Below, in pieces: positions 1 through 12,127 of a DNA stretch of 64,000 nt. Both the position numbers and the translations under genes were made by a program. Within the stretch, counting starts at the first letter, position 1. Each line of letters starts with the position of its first letter. The notes under the pieces are model-generated. The model had not been told where the DNA came from, did not search any database, and saw only the letters and a list, made by a program, of their open reading frames with translations. The DNA is from Trichoplax sp. H2 (taxonomy: Eukaryota; Placozoa; Uniplacotomia; Trichoplacea). The stretch spans positions 930,001 to 994,000 of the forward strand of contig NOWV01000008.1 in assembly GCA_003344405.1 (NCBI GenBank), written 5' to 3'.

Positions 1-260
1 GGTACCGATGAAAGCGTCTACCTTACTTGACCAAACCAATCGAGCAAGTGCAGAATAGTATCTACTGTAGGTTATCCTTTTTCTAGTCATTCTACTACAA
101 GGGAGCGATGAAAGCGTCTACCTTGTACGACAAAACCTATCGAGCAAATCGTTTGCAAGCACTTCTGACAAACCCGTACAAGGGACCGATGAAGGCGTCT
201 ACCTTACTCGACAAAACCAATCGAGCAAGTCGTTTGCAGGAACTTTGGAGAAGCCCCTGT
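1..260 (+). repeat. 81-bp in-frame tandem repeat (27-residue unit), edge of window
   Basis: Three copies of a unit beginning ATGAARGCGTCTACC start at positions 8, 108 and 189. The last two are spaced exactly 81 bp, so the frame is kept and the predicted peptide repeats with the core KASTLLDKTNRASRLQ. The copy at 8 degenerates after about 45 bp, and a stop codon (84-86) separates it from the others. The frame stays open from 87 to 311, a 67-residue peptide from the ATG at 108. I recognise no family. It may be the 3' part of a gene lying left of the window, or a simple minisatellite that happens to be open. Spacing of 3n and a repeated basic peptide favour coding origin only weakly. Confidence 0.45.
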
Positions 261-311
261 CATTTGTATGGCAATCGCGGTAGTATACATACTGCCTATA
301 ATACTGTCTAA

Positions 312-996
312 TATCTACCATCGATTCCATCTCATCGTATCAGCTAATTTTGCTATTTTTCCCCAACCTAAAATATCCCCGGCCGTATAATAGAAGAGAA
401 ACGAAATGTAAAAACTACCCCTATCATAATACAAACAATATTTAAACACGGGGGTACTTTCAAGCTGGGAAAAATGTCCAAATTAGCTGTCAGTCCCAAT
501 TGCTCAAGGTTGTCAGAATTTAGTAATGTCGCATATTGTAGCCTAATTGAAAGTCGGTTGCTTGCAAACTGCTACAGCTAATTGAAACTCCTTGCTAAGC
601 AGCTTGGAACGAGAATGGCTGGAAAAAGCAAAATTGATTCGTCTCGACATTACGTTATATATTGCACTAAATGAGCTGCAAGGTTGGTTTTGAGCAGTAT
701 AATGTGAAATGATATGGCTTCAACGCTAGGGACTTTACTGTCACAGTATGGGAAGGGAAGAGATGTTTGGGTATTCTGTATGTAGAATGGACAGCGGACT
801 GAAGGACAATCTCAGCCAATGTTTACCAAGAAATACAGTACAGTACATACTGTACAGTACGTACTGTAAGCAAGCATGAGGTACTGTACAGTACTGTACT
901 GTACGGCATCTTCCGCCTGTCTTTCTGTCTGTGCAGATTGCAATCGGACTAATGTATTTTTTTCCTCTCCTCTACTCCAATCGCTGATCAACTAAC
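312..996. other. Intergenic DNA upstream of the TRMT2A homologue
   Basis: No coding signal is visible. The notable content is a cluster of TACTGTAC/GTACAGTA palindromes at about 836-905, roughly 100 bp before the start codon at 997, so it could lie in the promoter or 5' UTR. A pyrimidine-rich stretch (about 955-980) precedes the ATG. Confidence 0.6.
836..905. repeat. Cluster of TACTGTACAGTA-type palindromes
   Basis: Within 70 bp the core GTACAGTAC / TACTGTAC occurs again and again, on both strands because it is self-complementary. It is one of the densest examples of a motif scattered through the left half of the window (for example near 10,030, 10,395, 10,500, 10,620, 13,530-13,620, 14,465, 18,900, 20,310 and 20,355). 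The function is unknown. Confidence 0.7.
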
Positions 997-3900
997 ATGG
1001 CTGAGCAAGCTCAACCGATATCAAGTGTTGATGATACTTGCGCCAACAGCCAAGCAAAGGAGCAAAATCAAATGCATTCCGATCAAGAACAACATGACCA
1101 TTATTCGTATACCAAAAGAGAAGAGTTCACATCGGAAATTTTTAAAATTGAGATCTATAATTTGCCATTCTATTTAGGTTTCGTGGTAAGTTCGATAGCT
1201 TTGATCGAGTATTCAGTGGTTACAGCATCATCAATGCTATGACAAGCAAGCATGCAACGTTTGCCAGAAATACTGTATAATGTACGCTCGTGCTGTAGCG
1301 ATCTACCGGACTATCTCTAATTAAAGCTGCAGACTACTTTAACCAATAACCTGACAAGAAATTGAGCCACTAGCGATCATACTACCATAAATTTACCAAT
1401 CTGATGAACGCTCAATCAATGCAAGGACGCATGCATGTTGCAGCTACATCCCATTCAATATATTGCTGCTGTTATCATGTTAAATTTCTTATCCATTGCA
1501 ATTTCCAAGCATGCGAATATGCAATATTGGCAATATTCCATCAAGCTTTATGCATCAACAGATTCTCAATCCCCTTGGATTAATTACAGTACTGTATATC
1601 GTTACTATTAATGTTAGCGTATCCATAAAAATCCGCTATGCAAAATCCCAATACTGCAAGCCTTTTATGCCACCAATAGCTGACGTGTTGTTGCAATTTT
1701 ACCAAAGATATCCATTGCTTTATTCTACTGTAATATGAATACACCTATTTTCCATCCTTAAAATGATTATTATGATTGTCAATACAGGAATTGAAAAAAC
1801 TTCTCAAAAAGTTGGATCTACAACCTGTTAAAGTAAAACTAATACCTCGAGCTACATTTGCATTCGTCACGTTCGGGTAAGTACTGGTGGTAAGCCTAGA
1901 AAACAGACGAGTATGTAATAGTTTGCTCTACGATAGTTTAATGCAAGTAGTTAACCCTTCTAGCTCTATTGTGGAATAAAGCTAATTTGAAAGATACGAA
2001 TCGCATTTTATGAATTAACTTTATCTTTTCTACAATTCCTTCAATGATTGATACCACAGCTCGGAAGCTGAGAGACAGGTAAGCCATGATGGACGTTTAC
2101 ACGGTGTAGTACTTGTACAGTATACAGTGATAGCCTTTATACTGTAGTGTCTTTGGAAACAATTTACCTGGGGATACTTTACTTTGTACCAATCATATAT
2201 ACTTTCCTTATTTGAAACAGAAAGCATTGAAGGCTATTGATGGATACAACTGGAAAAAGAAAGTACTACAAGCAAAGGTATATCCGTATAATTGAATCTT
2301 ATCAAAGTCCAACATACTATTAATACTAGCATAACTGTACAGTACAGGAGGCTTAGAATGGACCATAAGAAATAGCATAGTATTCTTACATGTTATGCGC
2401 TTTTAGTTAATCTGCAAAGGCGATATTACTAAATAGATATCATAGCTTTTCCATCACAACTGAGATAGGTCCTATGGTGATTTAAAATTGAAATAAATTA
2501 ATAAAGTTTAATTCTATACTAATTGCCAACATGTTTGCAAAACTTCTAGCTTGCGAAACCTGTAGTGGATCCAATCGCAAAGAAGCGCAACGCTGCTGGC
2601 AATGGTAAAGTATTGACAGCATGTGCATGAAAGCATTGTATAAATAGTCATATCGATATCTCGTATTACGTTGTAGATATTCACTCGTCTATGTAATCTG
2701 TAGCAGTAAAGAATCTTAACGATAGTAACTATTATTTGATCAGTAGTAAAGCTCAACTGATATAAGTACTATGCTTAGTAAATTGCTGCTATATATCAAC
2801 CATTGTCTTTAAATTAGCGTCAACTACACAGGGTTATTTTCTTGTCTATTCAGCATCATTGTGGTGTCGAGTAGTGGCACTTATTAAGGGTTATTAACTA
2901 ACTGTAAACTACATATTTTTACAATTATGCATTTATTATAGATGGGACTACTGGTGATGTGGATAGCGAACAGAATAAGAAAAGAGCCAAGACTTTAAAG
3001 TATGCAAAAGGACTCCATTGATACTGCTAACGATTTTGATATCAACCTTCTTTTAACATTTTTAAAAGTCTACCTAGATTAAAATGAAATAATAATGATC
3101 GTTTTTTAATGATATTATTCAGTATACTAGATGTTGTAATACCCTTGTGGGATAAATCGTATGACCAACAATTAAAGGTAAGCTACTGATGATCGAATTT
3201 CATTACATGATATTGTGGACGATATATTTCGTAATCATACAACGTTTACATGTCTTCTTTTCTTATCAAATAAGAAATTTTAATTTTATCTAGATAAAAA
3301 AAAATAATTTAGATCGTATCCTCAGAAAATGTACTAGCAAGTTGGAGGCTATAAAAGTAGTAAGTGTTTCTTTAATCTTATTCGTTATTTATGGATTATG
3401 CAAATTAAGCCTACTTTCTGTTTATTATAATTATCGATAAAAACCCAATTTTTCGTATTGTCGATTATTCGAAGGGCGACTGGTTAAAATTGCACAAGTA
3501 AGCCTTTCTCTTACGAATATGAATGAGGTTTAGATATTATATCCTGTGATAATATGTACTGATGCCTTTCGCTGTACTCTATTCTGTCAAGAAACGAATT
3601 TGATGGGATTTGCTGTCAGTTTGTCGATATACTACCCTCAGTGAGTTTGCTTCTATTGAAATATCCATGCAGTTTTACCTTATAGCTGCTGCTGAATACA
3701 GATATTACAATATGCTTTCTGATAAGATATCTTCCAAAGGAAATTACTGTTGTTACTTATTTGCTTGATTACAGCCTGAAATAAACAATTATCGTAACAA
3801 GTGCGAATTTGCGATCGGGCAAGACTCTAAAGATGAAGGTTTGAAAATTAGCGATTAGTATTTTTTATAAATGCAATAATAACCCAGTAGTAATTTCCGT

Positions 3901-6197
3901 TCGAGCAGGTATCGCTGTTGGCTTCCGATTGGGAAGTTATAGAGGTATTACAATGTCCATTTATATTTATTGGACATTACAATTTTTATATAAAAAATTT
4001 GCATACTAGAAATATGTCTCATCATATAATTAGCATGAAATGTATGAGTTAAAGACCTACTAACAAATTTTGACGTTGTGACTCTAAAAGCCGTTAATTG
4101 CCAATGTAGGTAATTGTTTAAACTCTCATAATTGTTAAATAGAGGGCAATTTATCTGTAGTTCCCCCTACAGACTGTGCAAATGTGCCAGAGGAAGCAAA
4201 AGCAATCGCAAAGGTTGAAATTGTCTCTAAACAGCATAATTGATATATTAACTGCTTGTATAAATCATAGAAAGGTTAGCTAACGTATCTGTACACTTTT
4301 CGTAGGCAATGCAGAGCCTTATTCAGCAGTCATCTCTGCCAGTATATAGCTTCGTCGATCATACTGGTTATTGGAGGCAAATTTGCGTTCGACGTAATTT
4401 ACTTGGCCAGTTGATGGCAATAGTACAACTTCATCCACAGAATCTATCCGAAGTACATTCTAATAAGGAAATATTTTAGCTCGTTTTGAAGTTATTAAAG
4501 GACAGAATGTACTTTTGTAGGATCAGTTGCAAAGTTTGAAGGACGAAATCAATCGTTGTTTAGAAAAATGCGACTGCCAAGTTGTTTCGGTTTATCTTCA
4601 GAAACAGACAACGCGGTAAATGGTATTAAAAACTAAATTACAATTTATTGCTACTGGTATATTGCTATACGGTTTGATAATGTCAGTAAACTGGACTAGT
4701 CATAATCAAACTTAAAAAAATAAAAGTTAAATGCTTATACAGCCGTTTCTTTTCGTAGATCGTCTGCTGGTAATGCAGGTTCGGTGTATGAAATTATCTC
4801 TGGATCGAAGGTTAGTTACTTCAACTGGCAAGAGTTCTTGCATAAGTAACAAATCTGATAACAGATAGTATGGGGGCGGTATTAGTAGTAATTACCTGTC
4901 TAACTATGGATTTATCATTATTTTCAGTATTTATATGAAGATATCTTGGGAATGAAATTTAGGATTTCACCGTCGTCATTCTTTCAAGGTTACAGTAACT
5001 CTTGAAACCACCTGAATATCAGTTCACTACTTAGATAATCACTAAATTTCTAAACTTTTAAGCTATCAAAAAATTTCAATTTCATGACAACATTTTCACA
5101 AACCCACAGGTAATACCCTAGCTGCCGAAGTCTTATATAGAAATATCAGAGATTGGTGTCCGACAAAAGCAACTACGGTGGTTTTAGGTAAGTGAAATAC
5201 TGTAGTGTGGTATAAAATCATAAAATTTTTCGTAATCTTTTAATCATAATCTCTTTGCAAATTTGTTGATTCAATTTTTAGATATTTGCTGCGGTACTGG
5301 AACGATTGGAATTTTGATGGCAAAAGTAAGCTTATTACACAATTTTTTGTTGTTACGTAGAAGTAATATTAAGATTTATATGCTTTACCGCTATATAGAA
5401 CGTTAATAGAGTTATTGGTATCGAAATGGTAGAAGACGCAATCGAAGACGCAAGAGTGAACGCTGAGTTGAACGGTGCGTATCGGCTTAAAATACTGTAT
5501 AACTAATAAAATCTTACTGTAATCTAATGACTTATTCATTAATGCTTAAACTATTGATTCTGTAGATATAAAAAACATTGAATTCATTTGTGGTAAAGCA
5601 GAGGATAAATTGCCTACCTTAGTGGATAATTTATCTGTCATTAGTGAAGTTATTGCAATTGTGGATCCGCCCCGAGCAGGCTTACGTAAGGCTAAATGTT
5701 TATCTGTAGTAACTAAACATTGATTTTAACTTAAAAATTTTATGTTATAAATACTTACCGATGCTATGTAGTCTTAATATTTTGAAACTTTACTTAAAAT
5801 ACACGCAATATATATGTTAGCAAAATCGTAAATTATTATGCTCTATTACAACGTAGATACGAGGGTAATCAAAGCACTTCGTCGATCTTTATTCATAAAA
5901 AAATTGATATATGTTTCTTGTAATCCGGCTATGGCAGTGACCAATTTCGTCGAGTAAGAATATTATAGTTTTGTTTGTTCTGTGATTAATTTATTGTAGA
6001 TAACGAGCGTTTACAAGTCGTGCAGCTTCATTTATCAGAAATAATGATTAATAGAGTCAAAATGTTTATTTGATAGACTTTGTTCTCCTCGGACAAATCG
6101 CCTGCGTGGACAGCCGTTCAAAATTATGAAAGCTCTCGCTGTTGACTTATTTCCGTATACTGAACAATGTGAATTAGTCTTACAATTTGAAAGATAA
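997..6197 (+). CDS. TRMT2A: tRNA (uracil-5-)-methyltransferase, TRMT2A homologue, ~23 exons
   Basis: This family makes m5U54 in the T-loop of cytosolic tRNA using S-adenosylmethionine. Exons read: 997-1185, 1788-1876, 2060-2078 (19 nt), 2221-2277, [one piece of 3n+1 nt missing; 2854-2863 is a tentative candidate], 2942-2999, 3123-3177, 3294-3359, 3475-3497, 3592-3640, 3775-3838, 3909-3944, 4143-4213, 4306-4452, 4521-4615, 4759-4810, 4928-4988, 5110-5187, 5282-5325, 5399-5474, 5566-5685, 5857-5953, 6077-6197. All junctions are GT-AG and otherwise phase-compatible. The N-terminus is an RRM-like domain (FKIEIYNLPFYLGF, then FAFVTFG). The C-terminal Rossmann methyltransferase has the SAM loop DICCGTGTIG, the motif DPPRAG and the nucleophile Cys in SCNP. 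With the tentative 10-nt exon the protein is 558 residues, against about 625 in humans. The gene looks intact. The least certain points are the 2278-2941 interval and the short exon at 3475. Confidence 0.9.
2060..2078 (+). other. TRMT2A: 19-nt microexon of the TRMT2A homologue
   Basis: The preceding exon (ending 1876) leaves two bases and the next (starting 2221) begins in phase 0, so exactly 3n+1 nt must lie between them. A 19-nt segment bounded by an AG acceptor and a GTAAG donor supplies this and encodes GSEAERQ. That completes the RRM as FVTFGSEAERQKALKAIDG, in line with the spacing and the AER core of the vertebrate protein. Confidence 0.75.
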
Positions 6198-7151
6198 TCA
6201 TGGTTGTAGCTAGATAATCAAACAAACACTGCATCAGTTTGCGGATTAACCGTTGCTGTAACTGGCAATGGATCATCAAAAAAATTTTTTATCTTGCGTT
6301 GTACATACTACATTGACGCAACAAGTAAAACTACAGAATTTTTTACATTTTTGAGCTTTAATCTGGAACAGTGCCGATTGCATCAAGTGTTATTATAACT
6401 TATCAGATTAAAAATTTATGTTATAAATGCCTTGATAGCTTCCTGTATGCCGGAGATTCAAATTTAATTCGTGTATCATGATGATGGTATGGTACGACTT
6501 ATTTATGTTCTATATTTTTCAAATTGCCGGTAACACTAAGGTCGTGTTAGAATCTGTCTACATAGCAGGGTTCCGAACAATACCATTATTCATTACGCTA
6601 AGTTGTCTACCCCAATGTATTAATTGACTCACATTTGCTACATACGCGTAGGCATTATCAAGGTGCCCGTATGTTTTTATATATTGCATCAACAAAATAG
6701 TTGCATTTAAATCGTAAATAACTGACATATAATGTAGTCAAAAGGTATAAATATCTTATCGGGGACAAGCCAGCATATAGTAATAATTGCAGCAATACAC
6801 AAGAAAGCGTTCTTTCCGTTCGCATAAATATGAATATTTACTTAATGAACAACTAGTTAAAAAATCTAAACATAAATTATAATTCAGAAATGCGGGGGGT
6901 ATGAATGAGATATGTACTATCCAAAATTATGTTTTAGCACGTAGCTATAACACTTGATACATACAAGTATTTTAATACTCATTGATTAACGTTGACATTA
7001 AACCTAGTAGCTAGGTGTAGTTATCCTTTGGTCAAGTATTAAATTAAAATAGTGCTTGCATTAGAAAACATGATAGCTTAGACCTTACTCGGTCATTTTA
7101 TAAGATTCAACCTGCACATTCTCCCCTTATGCAGTTAACAGAGCAACGATT
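6198..7151. other. Intergenic DNA between two convergent genes
   Basis: This is AT-rich DNA between the TRMT2A stop (6197) and the ABHD11 stop (7152-7154, minus strand). It must hold both 3' UTRs. I see no ORF, repeat array or RNA gene in it. Confidence 0.6.
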
Positions 7152-9597
7152 TTAACGTTCGTCTTCAATAAGAAAATTTGATGTAATGTTAATAAATTCG
7201 GTAGGGTTTTGAGCGTGAATCCAGTGACCAGTCCCTTCTACATGGTGAATGAGAGCATTAGGAAATAGTTCTCCAATTTCTGCGTAGTTTTCTACCCTGT
7301 ATTTAGAGTAATATAGTGGACGTAAATATAACGGATACGAAAACAATGCCTGGTAATTAATTTGAAACTAGTCTATGTATCGTTGAAACTCGCTTACATT
7401 TAATCCTTTAATTACAGCATTAGTTAGTTAACGATAATTATATAATTGTTGTACCTGATATGATTGGAATTGCTTCCGCCTATGAATAACGTATTTCCAG
7501 AGTACTGCTCTCCTTTGCGCCGAGGGACGTCACGAATGTTCGATAAATTATTTGCAATCGATTCGATATTGAACTTCCAATTAAACTTTCCATGCTTTTC
7601 GTAAATATTTTGCAACAGAAAATGACGGCTCCCTTTGCTCTATCCAGTGATATAGTACATAAGCAATAATTTAATAATAAGATAAAATTGATAGATACTT
7701 ATAGAATTTAGACTATTTTTTATAGTTAATCTTATATTCCAATAGCTATCCTTTATCTTCCTCTGGTATAGAAATCAGTACGTAATGATACTCAATTAGT
7801 CGTGATAGGTGCTCACATTATATTAATTTAAGGATATTCACCTTTATTGTATCTGCTAATGCATGATCTATTTCTTGTAAATTGTTAAATCGATTCGGAT
7901 TGACATTTTTTAATGTATCAATATAAAGTTGTGTAGGGCTTTCTTCCAGTAAAATTGGATTCATAGAAGGGCTTTCATCGACAACTATTAAACTCTTAAC
8001 CCATGCCAATCCACCGTTTAGTGCCATTGTCATGCCAGTCCGGCCTCCGACACTATGACCTAAAATAACGACCGGTGGCCGCAACTGTAGCTTATGTACA
8101 ATGCACTTAATATCATCTACCATGGAAAATTGTGACATATCGTCTACGTGGGGACTATCTCCATGATTTCGAGCATCGAGAGTAATAACCTTTTTATCGT
8201 GAAATAAAAAAGTATAAATTACGATAAAAGGAATGATATTGAGCTAGCATAATCCAAGCAACAATATCGATCACAGAGACTAGACATTGAGAAAACTTAC
8301 TTACTTCCAGATAGCATTATATTTGTAATATAAAATCGCAAGCTTTTAAAGTGAATATGGTATACTATTATAAACTATATGATTCTGTAAGCTCAGACAT
8401 GTAACTTTTCCAGAATCAATTAATATACTCGTACATACGCGTATATACCTGTACATGTATGTAAAGGGCATAAATAGAGAGTGATTAAAAATGTAAGTGC
8501 AGCAAATAATGCTACCTTCTGTATTTAATCTGTTATGAATGGTAAGATAGTGATGTTACTATTATGTTTACCTTGCGTTTAGTAGCTTTTGATAGTGCTC
8601 TAGCAACATGGTTCCAAGTTAATCTATTGCTAAATAAAGCGTGTAATATAATGATCGCAGGTGCTACAACGGCCTCTTTTCTGCGGAAATTTTCATAAAC
8701 GGAATAAGCTAGATCTACGCTATAGAATTCGACAAGTTCAGATATTAGTAATTAGTACGGCAAAAAGCTTATAGTATAGTAATTATTCGATTACGTAGTA
8801 TATACTGTTATCTATACGAATCTATTTTTAATAACTACAAGTTGTGGCTTAGCAATAATATATATAATGCAAGTATAGCGTTTTAATTGCATCTATGCTG
8901 TAAATAATTTTATCATGGCATTGGCAGTATATGTATATTGCCACTTTGTAGGTATGACGACCTGGATAATATCATTAATCTTCTCAAGGAAAACACACCA
9001 ACTGAATGCGAAGTATTTATTCATGCAACTCTAGCAATACAAGACTCGTATAACATAGCGTGATCCAACTATGATGGTGCTGTTGTCTTTAAGGTTCTAT
9101 AGTTTATTGATTAATTAACACGCATAGCTCAAGTATGCATACTTGCATAGGAATATAGTGGAGTGTATACAGCCTCATCAATGATCAACGATGGATTAGA
9201 TTGCAATTGGTTTTTGTGTATATTGCACGATCGGTATGTTAACATGCTTAGTATTGCAAGTATCGCGCACCTACAATAGGTGTACATAACTACATATTCG
9301 TTTAAACAGCGTTCATAGATCTAGTATGTACTGCATAGTAAGGCTCATTTCAACAGTTTATAAATCTAGGTAAAGTGCTGTAGCCTGTAGTTGGTACAGT
9401 ATTGTATCGTATGAAGCGGATGAGCCATTATCAAGAATTTAACATCACGTACAATATGATATAAAGATTAATTAAGCAAGGGAAAAAGCAATTACTGAAC
9501 TGATGGCATGTCGTCGACCAACACTAGAGGCTACGGCTTACCTTCGAAATTTGCTGTAGTCATAGGTACACATAGCACGACGTAGATAACGTGCCAT
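7152..9597 (-). CDS. ABHD11: ABHD11-like mitochondrial alpha/beta hydrolase, 5 exons
   Basis: Exons in transcript order on the minus strand: 9597-9542, 8719-8572, 8189-7842, 7639-7455, 7296-7152. Junctions are GT-AG and phases agree throughout, giving 293 residues (human about 315). The start ATG (9595-9597) opens a short basic leader, MARYLRRAMCTYDYSKFR, consistent with mitochondrial import, which is where vertebrate ABHD11 acts. The hydrolase fold shows ILHALFS (oxyanion region), LDARNHGDSPH, the nucleophile elbow GHSVGG (Ser near residue 114) and the late catalytic His in GTGHWIH (near residue 270). NFDARNHGDSPH-like and SKGSRHFLL/GKFNW segments are typical of ABHD11 rather than other ABHDs. 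In mammals ABHD11 protects the 2-oxoglutarate dehydrogenase complex. The gene is head-to-head with the first FAXC-like gene, 1.15 kb away. It looks intact, and the first exon is the least certain part. Confidence 0.88.
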
Positions 9598-10743
9598 AGT
9601 GAGAATGTTAACAAACTCAATGTATCAGTCTAGAGCTCACTATTCCAAACATCCCTTGTCCTAATTGCTGCAAACAACGAGGCAACTAAGCAACGTTTAC
9701 AGGCTAACTTCCAACTTCTACGTGAAAGAAGTTGCCGTAGTTTTAGAGGGCTTCCATCTAGTACTGCCTTGCGCACAACAGTAGTCACGGTACACTGGAC
9801 AGTACTGCACTCTACTGTATCGTATTGTACAATGGTTCGCTTAGTCGATGTGTGCAGTATTAGTACTGCACGAGCTACAGACCACAGACGTACCGACGTC
9901 ATTTGTTTTGCAGATTTTTACCTTTTAATAACTGCCTCGATCGATTTTTACTGCTCGCTTGCCCAAATTAAATTGACTTCTAAAAACGGAGACTAGCATT
10001 GATAAAACTTTGGAAGCTGTTGTTACTGTACAGTATACTGTTTTAGAAGGCACTGCTATACTGTACTTTACTAGCTCAAGTTGCTAGCTAATTTTTAAAT
10101 TAAGTTAAAACTTTAGTTTCTTGCTATCGTTCGGATTGAGGTTTTTTCCTGCAGGATGTTAGAGCTCAGGTATATCGTATCATATGACTACAGTATATTG
10201 TAATCATGACATCACAGAACAGCTGATGAATAAGTAAGGAGAAAATGCTGTAACAACTCTGCTTGATCTCAATGTCCTTCTTGTAGAGAAACTTCGATTT
10301 GGATGGATTATGAATGATCATCATTATGCAAGCTCCTTGCAGCACGATTTATTTACCTACTGTAAAAGGATCCTTTCAGGCTCTCTAGTATTCAATGTAC
10401 AGTACATTGCAATTTGCAAGGATATATTCAAAATATCCAATGTCAATAAAAAAGAATTAACCTCATCTCTATGCGTAACTATTATAATATAATTATACTG
10501 TATACTGTACGGAACTATTGAATATAGTACAGTATATTGTAGCACTGTAATCCAAGAAAAACCGACAATAAAAAGTGACCAATTTTCGTTAGCAGCTTCA
10601 TACAGGTGTTTTAACATGTACAGTACAGTACATGCTCGCTGCAGCTTACCCAACTGGAAGTGAGCAAGAAAGTGCATACGTACGATCAATCTCACGTTAT
10701 TCACTGCCAAAGTGATTAAAAGACTTAATTTAGGATTGAGAAG
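9598..10743. other. Divergent intergenic region, palindrome-rich
   Basis: This region lies between the divergent ABHD11 and FAXC-like genes, so it should hold both promoters. It contains several TACTGTACAGTA-type palindromes (about 10,027-10,040, 10,395-10,405, 10,498-10,535 and 10,615-10,635). Short open frames across 9,630-9,996 and 10,310-10,710 exist on both strands and lack splice or homology support. Confidence 0.55.
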
Positions 10744-12127
10744 ATGTATCCTTATCTAAGCATGGTACATGAATGGCTATGCGATCACTGCATCATTAGC
10801 TCAGTCGCTGGCTTAAGCGTCTTATTTTTGATTTATAAAAGATTAACACGAAAAAGCAAGAAGACTGTGGCAAAAGATGTGATTTTACTACATTCTTTTC
10901 CCCGAGCTCCCTATGCACCCAATGCATCTCCTTATGTTTTGAAGTTGGAAACTTATCTACGCATGGCTAAGATACCATATGAGGTAGATGACAGTATTGT
11001 TTTTGGCAAGAAAGGTAAAATACCTTGGGTTACGTTAAACGACGAAGACGTTGCTGATTCATATTTTATTATCGAGCATGTGAATAAGCACTTCAAAGTC
11101 GATTTAGATACAAAACTGACCGCTGAGCAAAGAGCCACTGCAAGAGTACTTGAAAAGACAATGGAGGAAAACACGATTTGGTAAGGAGAATATTTTATTA
11201 ATTCCTCTTTACTCTAATCTTGTGCTTACGTTGCCTTACAGGCGGATGGGATTGCTGCTGAGCTATCACAAAAATAATGTACTTCATTAGGATTAATTGC
11301 ATTCACTATTCGTAATCGCTCAGCTACAATTCCTCATTTTTATGTGCTAATCGGAAGCGTTTATTCATCAGATTAATATGCACTTGCACAGCATAAAAAC
11401 GTAATTTTTACATAAGATTAAAAGATTACTTTACTTACCTTATGCTTCTCGTATAGTAATATACAATACGTCTAAATGCAAGATTCTAGAAGAAGTTGTT
11501 AGCAGCTGAAAGAGCGGCTGGCTATTTGCCAATCTTGCATTATACTACATTAAATTTTGATGCTGTATTGCGAAATTATTATTACTTACTTATTTTATAA
11601 AACTTTGTCTTATGAGGATTTTAACCTTGGTTCACCAGATCACTCGATTATATGCAGTATAATTGAGCCTTCAAACTTTGTTACATTTTGATAGGGCAAC
11701 TTTGGTACAAAATCGACTATTTGATCATTTTGATGAATCCATGGCACTACAAAAGGTCTCCTTCATGCTCAAGTTATTTTTTAAATATTACTTCATACCT
11801 AACATTCAAAAATATCGTTGGGGACACGGTATCGGGCGTCATTCTTTTGAAGAGATTCGTCAAATAGGTGCCAAGGATCTACGTGCTATGTCGGTGTTAC
11901 TTGGTGATAAGCCCTTCTTTATGGGTGAGGAGCCTACTCGCGTAGATGCTACAATGTTTGGTTTTCTGACTTTGCTCATATTTGGGATGGCACCTGAGGC
12001 TTCGTCATATAAATTACTTCACAACGAATTAAAGAATTTAGTTGATTTCGTTCATCGAATGAAAGAAAAATTTTGGCCAGACTGGGATGACGTTTTACTA
12101 AAGCAGAAAGAGAAAAAATTGAACTAA
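10744..12127 (+). CDS. FAXC: FAXC-like (failed axon connections) GST-fold protein, copy 1
   Basis: There are two exons, 10744-11180 and 11695-12127, joined inside a Trp codon (TG|G) to give 289 residues. A hydrophobic segment (IISSVAGLSVLFLIYK, residues about 17-32) follows the start and is probably a membrane anchor. Next comes a thioredoxin/GST-N domain with SPYVLKLETYLRMAKIPYEV and KGKIPWVTLNDEDVADS, then MEENTIW. The second exon is a GST-C/metaxin-like domain with the family hallmark WGHGIGRHS, then LLGDKPFFMGEEPTRVDATMFG and KFWPDWDD. Drosophila Fax promotes axon outgrowth genetically; the biochemical role of the family is unknown. The second exon starts directly after GATAG, because this restores ENTIW-ATLVQ as in the pseudogene copy at 17.2 kb. 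It is tandem with copy 2. Confidence 0.88.

Noticed and set aside
11663-11694. Earlier start for FAXC copy 1 exon 2 (frame open from 11,663)
   Set aside because: Splicing at 11,695 restores the Trp codon and the alignment with copy 2 and the pseudogene; the upstream codons have no counterpart.
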